This document shows positions 1 to 8,687 of a stretch of 64,000 nt of DNA, piece by piece. The stretch is from Paludibacter sp. Lineage in GTDB: Bacteria; Bacteroidota; Bacteroidia; Bacteroidales; Paludibacteraceae. Position 1 is the stretch's first letter. Each line of letters starts with the position of its first letter. The notes under the pieces are model-generated. The model ran no database searches. It saw only the letters and a program-made list of their open reading frames with translations, and was not told the DNA's origin. Position numbers and translations under genes: made by a program. The stretch is from positions 19,235 to 83,234 of the forward strand of contig JAQUWU010000021.1 in the NCBI GenBank assembly GCA_028692715.1, written 5' to 3'.

Positions 1-221
1 TCGTTTAAAATGAGATTGGGACAAATTATATAATTAATGAAATCATCATTAACAAGTAATTTATATATATTTTCTTCGAAAGTCGTACTCACGGAAATGC
101 GTTTTATTTTATATATAGACGCAATTCCAAATTTATTATACTCGAAATTTTAATACAATACGAACGAACTAATTTTAACAACAGGATCAGAATCTATATT
201 TCAATCTATACTTTTAAAAAA

Positions 222-800
222 TTAAGCTGCACAAGTACGTAGTTTTGATATTCCACGATGAATAAGGTTTCTTACCGACTGATAATTCATGTCCATAATA
301 ACACAAATTTCGTCATATTTTCTTTCTTCAATATAGTATAAAATAATCGCTTTTCGTTGGCGTGGTGATAAACGATCTAATATTCTTGTAACAAATGCAT
401 TATCCAACATTTCTTTTTCGTTTGAAATATAATCTGTTTCTACATTGTAACTGGATACAACATCTAATTCGTCGACTGATATATCAGAGAGATTCACACG
501 TTTACGACTTTCATCACATAGTTTGTTTTTTAACGAGATAATAATATATGATTTAAAATTTGCAATAGTCGTAAGTTCCGTTCTTTTGTTGTAAATTTTT
601 ATAAAAACTTCCTGAATACAATCTTTCAACAATTCAACATCAGATGTTAATTTACACCCATAGTTATATAGTAGATTCACATGCATATTATATAACTTCG
701 AAAATGCTGTTTTATCCCCTTCAATAAATGCAGTAAGAATTTCTGAAGTTTCAACATCGGTACTAATAATTGCATTATTTGACAAGTAATTATTTTCCAT
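222..800 (-). CDS. ECF-type RNA polymerase sigma factor
   Basis: 192 residues, normal length for an extracytoplasmic-function sigma-70 factor. Region 2 lies at about residues 25-95 (the stretch containing LLKDCIQEVFIKIY is the -10 recognition helix) and region 4, a helix-turn-helix with YDEICVIMDMNYQSVRNLI, at about 135-188. It would direct RNA polymerase to a small regulon. In Bacteroidota such sigma factors usually pair with a FecR-type anti-sigma factor and a TonB receptor. Neither is visible here, so its partner may lie left of the window or be elsewhere. A TAnnTTTG box at 839-846 on this strand supports an independent promoter, and the terminator at 963-1000 separates it from the beta-helix gene upstream. 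The family is clear; the regulon is not known. Confidence 0.93.
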   Translation of the reverse strand: MENNYLSNNAIISTDVETSEILTAFIEGDKTAFSKLYNMHVNLLYNYGCKLTSDVELLKDCIQEVFIKIYNKRTELTTIANFKSYIIISLKNKLCDESRKRVNLSDISVDELDVVSSYNVETDYISNEKEMLDNAFVTRILDRLSPRQRKAIILYYIEERKYDEICVIMDMNYQSVRNLIHRGISKLRTCAA

Positions 801-838
801 ATCAGAACTGTATTAAATTTGGTTATAAATTTATACAG

Positions 839-846
839 CAAAAATA
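839..846 (-). promoter_or_regulatory. -7 box for the ECF sigma gene
   Basis: On the minus strand this reads TATTTTTG, a match to the Bacteroidota TAnnTTTG box, about 40 bases upstream of the sigma-factor ATG. A TTTG lies 24 bases further upstream (871-874), slightly more than the usual 19-21 spacing, so only the -7 part is convincing. Confidence 0.45.
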
Positions 847-962
847 CTATTCGAAAAAATGAAGTGATTGCAAATTCTGATTTGGATATGGGAAAAATTG
901 ATAACATGCTTTACAACATATTTCTTGCATTATTTGCGTTTTCTTACTTTTTTAATTGAATA

Positions 963-1000
963 AATAAAAAACCGAATCATCCAAGTTGATGATTCGGCTT
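963..1000 (-). terminator. Intrinsic terminator of the beta-helix protein gene
   Basis: Inverted repeat CCGAATCATC / GATGATTCGG with a 6-base loop. On the minus strand it is followed by a run of T (TTTTTTATTTATT). It starts about 23 bases after the stop codon of the gene ending at 1023. Confidence 0.85.
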
Positions 1001-1022
1001 TAACAAAGTATAAAAATTTAAG

Positions 1023-4000
1023 TTATTGTTTTTGAAACCAGTATACTCCACTAACTCCTACAATGGGTTGAAGGTTGTAGATACGCATTCCTTTAATAGA
1101 CCTTTCAAGTATTTTAGTGATGCCTGAATTACTATCTATAAACTTCAGTATATATTTTCCACGAGACAATTTTACTGGAATTTTCTGATTTGATTGGGCA
1201 TAAATGATAATACCGGTATCAGATTTTACCAACATTTTATAATTATCATTTTTCACTTCATGAACTTGCATTTTAGCTACATCTATCAAAAACTCCTGAT
1301 CATCTGTTTTTAAGTCGGGACATGATCCTCCCGCCATTAAAACTGCCCAAACCATATCGGGATAATTTTGGGCATAATAATTCACTGCCTTATCAGGATA
1401 TTTTGTTCTATATTCGTTAACGGCTTTATAAGCTTCATCAAAAGTTACTTTGCCCACTTTCATCAATCTTGCATGCTGCCGGGGAGCTAGACTTAAACCT
1501 CCCTGAGGCGCATATACTGATCCATCATTTTTATAATGCCAATAACGTATATCAATAATATCAACAACAGCTGCACGTTTCGGGTCATTTAAAATGGAAT
1601 CCTGCACATCTTTAGTAGTGCTTAATGCAACAAGTGCATTTTGCCCTGTTTCTTTTTGCCATTCATCAATTACATCGAGCCAAAATTGAACAAAATGAAG
1701 TGGACCGGTATATTCAGCACTTATTAACTGAACAACGTTACTAGTACCGGCAAAATTATTCAGACCCTGACGAATATAGTTTCTATAAAACTCCTTTCGG
1801 GCTGGATTTGAAATGTCATAAAAAAAATCCGCCATAAATATCCGTTTATCACCGGCAAATGGTACAGGTTCTGGAAAATCAAGATTATTAATATTGTTTG
1901 CCGATCGCCAGGGACAATCTACCCAATGAGCTCCAGCTTCGATAATATTATGCTGAAAAAAGTTTTCATGAAAAAGTAAAATACCTGAATTCTGACTTTT
2001 GAAAGCAAAATCTCTCAAACGCGACCAATACCATTCATTCGGACGATTTAAATCATATTTAGACAATCCATCCCAAGCTGTACCGTCTCCACTTCTGGCA
2101 AAAGGTTGTTCGTAAAACGGCGCCCATACATCGCCATCTCTGCGACGGATTCTTTCATGATCGTCCCTTCGTCTATCAGTCCATAAACCATAATTATGAT
2201 CCATCACTACTGTATTATTTGCTTTAAAATATGAAATTACCGAATCAATTCTATCGGTAAGTCCATAGCCTTCACGTCCAGGAACAAATCTGGTAATATG
2301 TGGTTTTGTCATTGGCGAAGCTATATATTTTGGTTTTAATTTACCATTCCACCACTGAACATCAAGTTTATCTCCTGCAATTAATTTACCATCGCAAACT
2401 AATCTACCATTCACAACTCCAATTTCTCGGGGTTTGGCTTTAATTTTCATGGGCTTGCTTTTCAATTCTTTTGTTGTCATCAAACCAGTGTGGTCAACAG
2501 AACCTTTTAAATCAGCTTTAGTAATCCACTCTCTCAAAGTTAATAAAGGCACATGAGCTGCACTTGCCATCTCAAAAGCCTGTTCAATGGTAGGGCTGCT
2601 GGTAGCATCAGTATTTTTTGGTAAAATTCTCCCTCTATTTTCAACATTTTGATTCAGACGTGCAGCCAACTGAGCATAATATAAACTACGAGGTTGTACA
2701 TGATTATTTGATTCTGCCCATTCACCATCACCGGAAAATTGCGCCCAGCATCCGTAAGCGTAATTTTTTGCATCAGTAGATGGTGAGTAACATTCAATTT
2801 CAGCTGCAGAACATTGCCAAAACAGGCTATTAGCCGTCCCCCACCCCGCTCCGTTCTTACTTTGACCCAGGTTTTTGAACGTTAAATTATTCCCATCTAT
2901 ATTTACAACATCATATAACAATCCACATGACCATGAACTAACTGCACCTGAAAAACCCAACGCACGTTTTGCCTCACATTGGACAAAAGCATTTGGTCCG
3001 GGGGCACAATAACCTACTGCAAAATCATTTATTCCATCTTCGGAATAACAACGTTGAAAAAGGTTTTGCTGTCCGAGATTATAGAATGTCATTCTACGCA
3101 ATCCGGCAATTTCAGATATTGGTTCAGTTGAAATACAGTCTTCGACTGTTATTTTTGTTGAATTAGGTTGAAGAATTACGGCACTTCCGGCTAAATGTTT
3201 AAAATCTAATTGACGAACCCAGCAATTTTCTGCATTTTCAATTGAAACTCCTGTCCAGCAATGATCTTCATCTTTAGGATAATTCTTGTTATAGTCAGAA
3301 ATCATAGTCAGGTTTTCAACCCCCGATTCAGAAATCAGACCTGACCCATTATATTGAACTATTTTTAATTCTCCATATTTTTCATCCAAAGCCATTGTAA
3401 GTGGCGCATCCAAGGTAATTACATTACCATTCATATCTCTTACCACTCTTATCCAACAAATATCAATATCTCCTGGTTTCCAGCCCAATGCACTAATTCC
3501 ACCTCCAAATTCATCGCAACCAAGAGATGAAATCCATTCTTTGGTTGATGATCTGATTATTTTTATTTTATCTCCAATTTTTAAATTTTTAACCGTTGAA
3601 AGTTCTATATTTTTTTGATTTACAGGAATATAATTTGACACAGAAAGGAATGAATCAACAACAGACTGATTTTCTGTTCCTTCTATATGAAGTATTGCAC
3701 TACGATCAAAACCATGCCTAAACAAAACCGTTTCAGTTTTATCAAAGCCACGTAAAACTACTCCCGAAGTCTTTATCCAAAGGCTTTTTGACAAATTATA
3801 TACTCCTTTATCAAGCAGTACAGCTCCTCTAAAACCTTTATTATTTGGCTTTAACTGAGAAACATAATTTATGGCACGTTGAATAATATCCGTTGCATCA
3901 TCAGTTTGTAGAGGAACAAATATTGAATTTTCGACATTAGGAATATCCTGTTCCGAGCTTTTATACCCACAAAAGGAAAAATCCAATAGTCGATTTTCAC

Positions 4001-4127
4001 TTTCATCCTGAGAATAAGAAATTATTCCATTTTTAATTTGAAGAGGAAAATTCCTTGCATTTGAACTCTGAATTGAAGTATAAAATAAGAAACAAATGAT
4101 GAGAGTCAAAAAAGATTTTAATTTCAT
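1023..4127 (-). CDS. Secreted right-handed beta-helix (pectate-lyase-like) protein with C-terminal DUF6298-like domain
   Basis: 1034 residues with a hydrophobic N-terminal signal peptide (about 1-24). The N-terminal half, about 80-500, has the repetitive short-strand pattern of a pectate-lyase-type beta helix (repeated N-containing turns such as NAENCWVRQLDF and QLNSTKITVEDC-like stretches). The C-terminal half, about 590-960, contains motifs such as DIRYWHYKNDGSVYAPQGG that I associate with large Bacteroidota polysaccharide-degrading proteins of the DUF4955/DUF6298 type. It starts 41 bases after the stop of a hybrid two-component regulator and a GH2 enzyme lies beyond that, so I infer a role in breaking down a plant- or algal-type glycan. 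Substrate and catalytic residues cannot be assigned by eye. The exact DUF name is from memory and less certain than the fold. Confidence 0.7.
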   Translation of the reverse strand: MKLKSFLTLIICFLFYTSIQSSNARNFPLQIKNGIISYSQDESENRLLDFSFCGYKSSEQDIPNVENSIFVPLQTDDATDIIQRAINYVSQLKPNNKGFRGAVLLDKGVYNLSKSLWIKTSGVVLRGFDKTETVLFRHGFDRSAILHIEGTENQSVVDSFLSVSNYIPVNQKNIELSTVKNLKIGDKIKIIRSSTKEWISSLGCDEFGGGISALGWKPGDIDICWIRVVRDMNGNVITLDAPLTMALDEKYGELKIVQYNGSGLISESGVENLTMISDYNKNYPKDEDHCWTGVSIENAENCWVRQLDFKHLAGSAVILQPNSTKITVEDCISTEPISEIAGLRRMTFYNLGQQNLFQRCYSEDGINDFAVGYCAPGPNAFVQCEAKRALGFSGAVSSWSCGLLYDVVNIDGNNLTFKNLGQSKNGAGWGTANSLFWQCSAAEIECYSPSTDAKNYAYGCWAQFSGDGEWAESNNHVQPRSLYYAQLAARLNQNVENRGRILPKNTDATSSPTIEQAFEMASAAHVPLLTLREWITKADLKGSVDHTGLMTTKELKSKPMKIKAKPREIGVVNGRLVCDGKLIAGDKLDVQWWNGKLKPKYIASPMTKPHITRFVPGREGYGLTDRIDSVISYFKANNTVVMDHNYGLWTDRRRDDHERIRRRDGDVWAPFYEQPFARSGDGTAWDGLSKYDLNRPNEWYWSRLRDFAFKSQNSGILLFHENFFQHNIIEAGAHWVDCPWRSANNINNLDFPEPVPFAGDKRIFMADFFYDISNPARKEFYRNYIRQGLNNFAGTSNVVQLISAEYTGPLHFVQFWLDVIDEWQKETGQNALVALSTTKDVQDSILNDPKRAAVVDIIDIRYWHYKNDGSVYAPQGGLSLAPRQHARLMKVGKVTFDEAYKAVNEYRTKYPDKAVNYYAQNYPDMVWAVLMAGGSCPDLKTDDQEFLIDVAKMQVHEVKNDNYKMLVKSDTGIIIYAQSNQKIPVKLSRGKYILKFIDSNSGITKILERSIKGMRIYNLQPIVGVSGVYWFQKQ

Positions 4128-4168
4128 TGTGTAATAGCTTTTACAAATTCTGTGATTAATTAGATATT

Positions 4169-7100
4169 TTACTTAAGTCTAAATTTACTCATATATTCTG
4201 ATGCCGTCTGACCATATTTTTTTCTAAAACACTTGCCATAGTAACCGGAATCTTTGAATCCAACAGCAAAAGCAATTTCTGATATTGTCAAATCAGTACT
4301 TTTAAGTAATTCTACTGACTTCGTTAACCGAATTTCTTTAATCATATCAACAGGTGCTAAACCGGTAATACTTTTTAGTTTTTTGAAAAATGCCGACCTA
4401 CTAATTCCCAAAGTATCTGCAATGGAATCAATATTAAAATCGCTATTATCTAGATTTTCTTCAATCACATGATGAATTTTTTCAAGAAACTCAATATCTT
4501 TTTTCTGTAAATAATTTTCGTATGTATCATTTTTATCGTTCTCTTCAAGTTTTTTCAGCGTCCATATTTTGTCTCTAAAAACTTTTCTATCACTTAACAA
4601 CTGTTCTATAGTTGCAATCAAATACTCTTTACTAAAGGGTTTAGTTATATAAGAATTTGCCCCCATACTAATCGCTTTAATTTTTTCCTCATCATCGTTC
4701 TTTGCTGTAAGAATTATCACCGGAATATGACTTATTTGAAAATCATCTCGCATTTTTTTCAACATTTCCGTTCCAGTCATCTCTGGCATCATTTGATCGG
4801 TCACAACAATATCTGGATGATATAAGTGTACTTTTTTAAGCCCTTCAACTCCATTTCCGGCCATATATACTTTGTATTTGTCATCGAGTTGCATTCTTAA
4901 TAAATTACAAAGATCTTTATTATCCTCCACCACTAAAAGTATTGGTAAATCTTTTTTATTTTCATCATTTAATATTGGTAATTCTTCAAATTCTGAATTT
5001 TCAACCACTTCACCTTCAATCTCGGTAATAGTATCACCAACATAGAAATTCACTTCCGATGGATTATAATGATCTTTTCCTAATAATAATTCAACTGTAA
5101 ATACAGACCCCTGATCAACTTTGCTTTCTACATGAATTGTCCCATGATGTAAACTAACAATTTCCTTTGACAATGCAAGTCCAATACCCGTTCCGGGGAA
5201 ATAGGCATTTTTCGAATTATCACTTTGGAAAAACCGTTCAAAAATTTCAGATATTTTACCTTGTGAAATACCAACGCCCGTATCATCAACACGTACAAAA
5301 CATTTTTCGCCATTGTCTTTTAATCCTGCAGTAACATAAATACTTCCTCCTGATAAAGTGAATTTAAAGGCATTAGAAAGCAAGTTACGTATCACAATTT
5401 CCAGTTTTTCCTTGTCGGCCCATATAGAAATATCTTCATCGGCAAGTTGGAAATTAAAACTAATTTCCTTTTCTTCAGCTAACAAACTAAACTCTTTCTG
5501 GAATGAATCGATAAGAGAATTAAGTTCCAACTGTGAAACATGAAGAATCATTTTTCCATTCTGAATCTTTCTGAAATCAAGAATTTGATTTACCAACTGT
5601 AACATTTGTCCAGCATTTTTCTCAATCATTGAAACATATTGCAAGCCTTTGTCATTCAGTTGCTGCTTCTGTTTCAGTTCTTGAATAGGTCCCATTATTA
5701 AGGTTAAAGGCGTTCTAAGCTCATGAGAAATATTGGTAAAAAACTTAATTTTCATCTCCGAAACACGTTGTTCAACATAAATATCATTTCGAACTCTAAT
5801 GTAAAATAAAACTGCACGAAAGACTCCATAAATAATTAGCAACGTAATAATTGAATAAATTACATAGGCAATCCAGGAGAACCACCATGGTGGTAGAATA
5901 TTAATTTCCAACATTCGTTCTGAAATAAATGATATATTCGCTTCATCAACGCTCTGTACAACAAAAACATATTTTCCTGGAGGGATATTTGGATAGGATG
6001 CAATTCTGTTTTTACCATTAAAGTGCCATTCATCTTCAAATCCTTTAAGTATATATTTATAAGAAATGCGGTTTTGGTTGTAGTAGTTTAACGCTGCAAA
6101 TTCGATAACGAATGTTGATTGATTGTGTTTTAACGTAATTGATTTTGCATAACGAATTGATTCTTTTAAAATTGGATGTTCTTTGAAACTTCTGATATCT
6201 TTGTTTGAAACTTGAAAATTAACAATAAATGTTTTGTAATCAAAGCTGTATGTTTCAATTTTTTGCGGATTAAAAGATAAAATTCCCATTCTGTTTCCAA
6301 ACCACAATTCTCCATTATCTAATTTTATTGAACTTTCCTGTTCCATTTGCACATAAGGCAATCCATCATAGCGGTCAAAATTGCGGAATGTTTCTTTCGT
6401 TTTATCAAACTTCGTCAATGAATTCTCAGTAACCAGCCATAATGCATTTTCATTGTCCTCAACAATTGAGACTATAACATCACTCGTCTGACCTTCTTTT
6501 AAACTATATGATTTAAAAACAGGTATCTTATTAATTTCATCATAACTCTCAAGCTTATTCAATCCACCTCCAAAGACACTCACCCAAATTTCTGATGCTG
6601 CATCTTTGTACAATACGTAAATATCATTATCCGAGATATTAGAGCCATTTTTTTCGCTCCTGTATATTTCAAAATCAATTTGTTTTGGATCTTTAAATTT
6701 ACAGTTGAAAGACATTAATCCATCACTAGTTCCGACCCAGATACGACCATTCTTATCTTCTGTGATATTACGAACTTCCATGTAAAGCCCATATTTAGGA
6801 TATTTATTAAAGCTATTGAATTTATTATTAAAAATAGTCTTGCCATCTTTCTGAGACATCTGATTTAAACCTCCTCCAAACAGAGCCACCCATAAGCAAT
6901 TATTCGAATCTTCGTATGTATAATAAACATCATTACCACTTAGGGATAATGGATTATTCTCATCATAAACATATCGTGTAAAATTATAATTGGTTGAACT
7001 CTGTGAATTAGGTTCTGCTTTTACCAAACCATTACCTTTTGTTGAAAACCAGATATTACCTTTATGGTCTTCCATTATGTGATATACATTTCCTATCCAG

Positions 7101-8566
7101 TAGTTTTTATAATTAAATATCTGTTTAACTTTTCTATTTTTATCGAGCTGAAAAACTTCAGCACTTCGTGTCGCCACCCATATATCACCATTTTTAGATT
7201 GAAAAAGTGTTTTAACTGCATTGTCAGATGAAAATGTCTGACCCGTTTCATCAAAATGGAAGAGATTAAATTGTTTCTTTGGAAAACTAACCTGAAAAAC
7301 TCCGCTAAGAGTAGAAGAAAGCCAGAGAATATTCTCCTTATCCAACAAAATATCAAAATAAACGTTCTTTTCTCCTGCCAGTGTCAATTCAGATTTTTTA
7401 TTTAATAAAGAAACTGATAATTTCGCTCTATCGAACCACACTAAATCGCCGGATGTGCCAAGAAAAAACATTCCCAGCTCTTTACCATCCTGATATCTAA
7501 TTTCTTTATTTACTTTACCTTTCGGGATGTCAAATCGCTTATTCAACCTGTTAAATGGGTCGAAATAGATAACAGACGATTGATCAATTTCGAACCACAC
7601 CTTATCATAACTATCTATTATAGTATTCGTTACAACCTCACTACTTGCTAATTTGAATACTTTAATACTATTATTCGTTTTTTCATCATATTCGTAAACG
7701 CCTTGCTTTTCTATAGAAACGAAAATATTTTTCCCATTGAGACAAATTATATTTTGTACTGATCCTAAACCGTTAAACAAATCGATTTTTGTTACATTCC
7801 CTTTTTTATAGTCAATTTTAAATATATTTCCACTATTATCTCCTACCCAAAGCGTTTTATGAAATTCGTAAGCACAGGTAAATTCTTGATTTTGATCTAA
7901 CGATATTTTTTTAGAAATAAAATCTGAGGGTTTATTTCGTAATTCAGCACCTTTTTTACAGGAAATAATTTTAAAATCAACACCAATCCAATTAATATAA
8001 TTAGTATCTTCAACAAATAAATTATTAGTTAATTTATGTTCTCTTTTACTCTGTGAATCGTACAACAATTTTATTTCGACTAATCCATTCCCCTTTGATA
8101 CAGCACTTAACAAGTCTTTATTCTTAGTCAGGAGTAATAACTCACCTGAATCGTTTTGTTGAATCTTAATGATTTTTGGACTTACCGAATATTTTTTCTT
8201 CTTAATTTCATTAAAAACATCATAGAACAATTCATTTTTCTTATCGAAAAGAAACAGTTTGTGATCAATTGTTTTCACCCAAAGATTCCCATCAGGCGCT
8301 TCCAGTAAAATCTGAATTTTATGTGGTGGTATATCTGTATTATAATCATCCCTTTTATTATAACTTTTGAATTTTACTCCATCAAAGCTGGCGAGTCCAT
8401 ACCATGTCCCCAACCAAATAAATCCATCCTTGTCTTTTAAGGTTGAAAAAACGGTATTGTGAGGAAGACCATTATCAATAGTATAGTCCTGCACAATCAT
8501 ATTTTTTTCTGAAAAAACTGATAGTGAAATGATTAAGAGTAAAGTTAGATATTGTAATTTTTTCAT
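4169..8566 (-). CDS. Hybrid two-component system sensor/regulator (HTCS) with AraC output
   Basis: 1465 residues, typical of Bacteroidota HTCS proteins that sense glycan fragments in the periplasm and activate utilisation genes directly. Order: signal peptide 1-19; about two seven-bladed propellers of Reg_prop repeats, roughly 20-780 (many IWVGT/LWVAL-type repeats); Y_Y_Y domain about 820-895; membrane helix about 899-925; HisKA with phospho-acceptor His in FFTNISHELRTPLT near 946; HATPase with N box IRNLLSNAFKFT and G box GTGIGLAL; receiver domain about 1208-1325 with the Asp in VVTDQMMPEMTG and Lys in ITKPF; AraC helix-turn-helix about 1365-1462. All key phosphorelay residues are present, so it should be active. 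It lies between a GH2 gene and the beta-helix gene, its likely targets. Confidence 0.95.
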   Translation of the reverse strand: MKKLQYLTLLLIISLSVFSEKNMIVQDYTIDNGLPHNTVFSTLKDKDGFIWLGTWYGLASFDGVKFKSYNKRDDYNTDIPPHKIQILLEAPDGNLWVKTIDHKLFLFDKKNELFYDVFNEIKKKKYSVSPKIIKIQQNDSGELLLLTKNKDLLSAVSKGNGLVEIKLLYDSQSKREHKLTNNLFVEDTNYINWIGVDFKIISCKKGAELRNKPSDFISKKISLDQNQEFTCAYEFHKTLWVGDNSGNIFKIDYKKGNVTKIDLFNGLGSVQNIICLNGKNIFVSIEKQGVYEYDEKTNNSIKVFKLASSEVVTNTIIDSYDKVWFEIDQSSVIYFDPFNRLNKRFDIPKGKVNKEIRYQDGKELGMFFLGTSGDLVWFDRAKLSVSLLNKKSELTLAGEKNVYFDILLDKENILWLSSTLSGVFQVSFPKKQFNLFHFDETGQTFSSDNAVKTLFQSKNGDIWVATRSAEVFQLDKNRKVKQIFNYKNYWIGNVYHIMEDHKGNIWFSTKGNGLVKAEPNSQSSTNYNFTRYVYDENNPLSLSGNDVYYTYEDSNNCLWVALFGGGLNQMSQKDGKTIFNNKFNSFNKYPKYGLYMEVRNITEDKNGRIWVGTSDGLMSFNCKFKDPKQIDFEIYRSEKNGSNISDNDIYVLYKDAASEIWVSVFGGGLNKLESYDEINKIPVFKSYSLKEGQTSDVIVSIVEDNENALWLVTENSLTKFDKTKETFRNFDRYDGLPYVQMEQESSIKLDNGELWFGNRMGILSFNPQKIETYSFDYKTFIVNFQVSNKDIRSFKEHPILKESIRYAKSITLKHNQSTFVIEFAALNYYNQNRISYKYILKGFEDEWHFNGKNRIASYPNIPPGKYVFVVQSVDEANISFISERMLEINILPPWWFSWIAYVIYSIITLLIIYGVFRAVLFYIRVRNDIYVEQRVSEMKIKFFTNISHELRTPLTLIMGPIQELKQKQQLNDKGLQYVSMIEKNAGQMLQLVNQILDFRKIQNGKMILHVSQLELNSLIDSFQKEFSLLAEEKEISFNFQLADEDISIWADKEKLEIVIRNLLSNAFKFTLSGGSIYVTAGLKDNGEKCFVRVDDTGVGISQGKISEIFERFFQSDNSKNAYFPGTGIGLALSKEIVSLHHGTIHVESKVDQGSVFTVELLLGKDHYNPSEVNFYVGDTITEIEGEVVENSEFEELPILNDENKKDLPILLVVEDNKDLCNLLRMQLDDKYKVYMAGNGVEGLKKVHLYHPDIVVTDQMMPEMTGTEMLKKMRDDFQISHIPVIILTAKNDDEEKIKAISMGANSYITKPFSKEYLIATIEQLLSDRKVFRDKIWTLKKLEENDKNDTYENYLQKKDIEFLEKIHHVIEENLDNSDFNIDSIADTLGISRSAFFKKLKSITGLAPVDMIKEIRLTKSVELLKSTDLTISEIAFAVGFKDSGYYGKCFRKKYGQTASEYMSKFRLK

Positions 8567-8612
8567 ATTTTACTACCTTGTTAAAAATTAAGGTTTTTAA
8601 TTTACGTACTTA

Positions 8613-8620
8613 CAAAGATA
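8613..8620 (-). promoter_or_regulatory. -7 box upstream of the HTCS gene
   Basis: Reads TATCTTTG on the minus strand, 47 bases upstream of the HTCS ATG; a full TAnnTTTG match. No good -33 element was found at the usual spacing. Confidence 0.45.
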
Positions 8621-8687
8621 AATACAAATAATGATAAATACGAAATATTATGAAAATCAGCAACATATATAAATCATATCAAGCTAT

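Noticed and set aside
677-907. 76-residue ORF on the minus strand upstream of the sigma factor
   Set aside because: It overlaps the sigma-factor gene in another frame, has no family pattern, and lies across the sigma gene's promoter.
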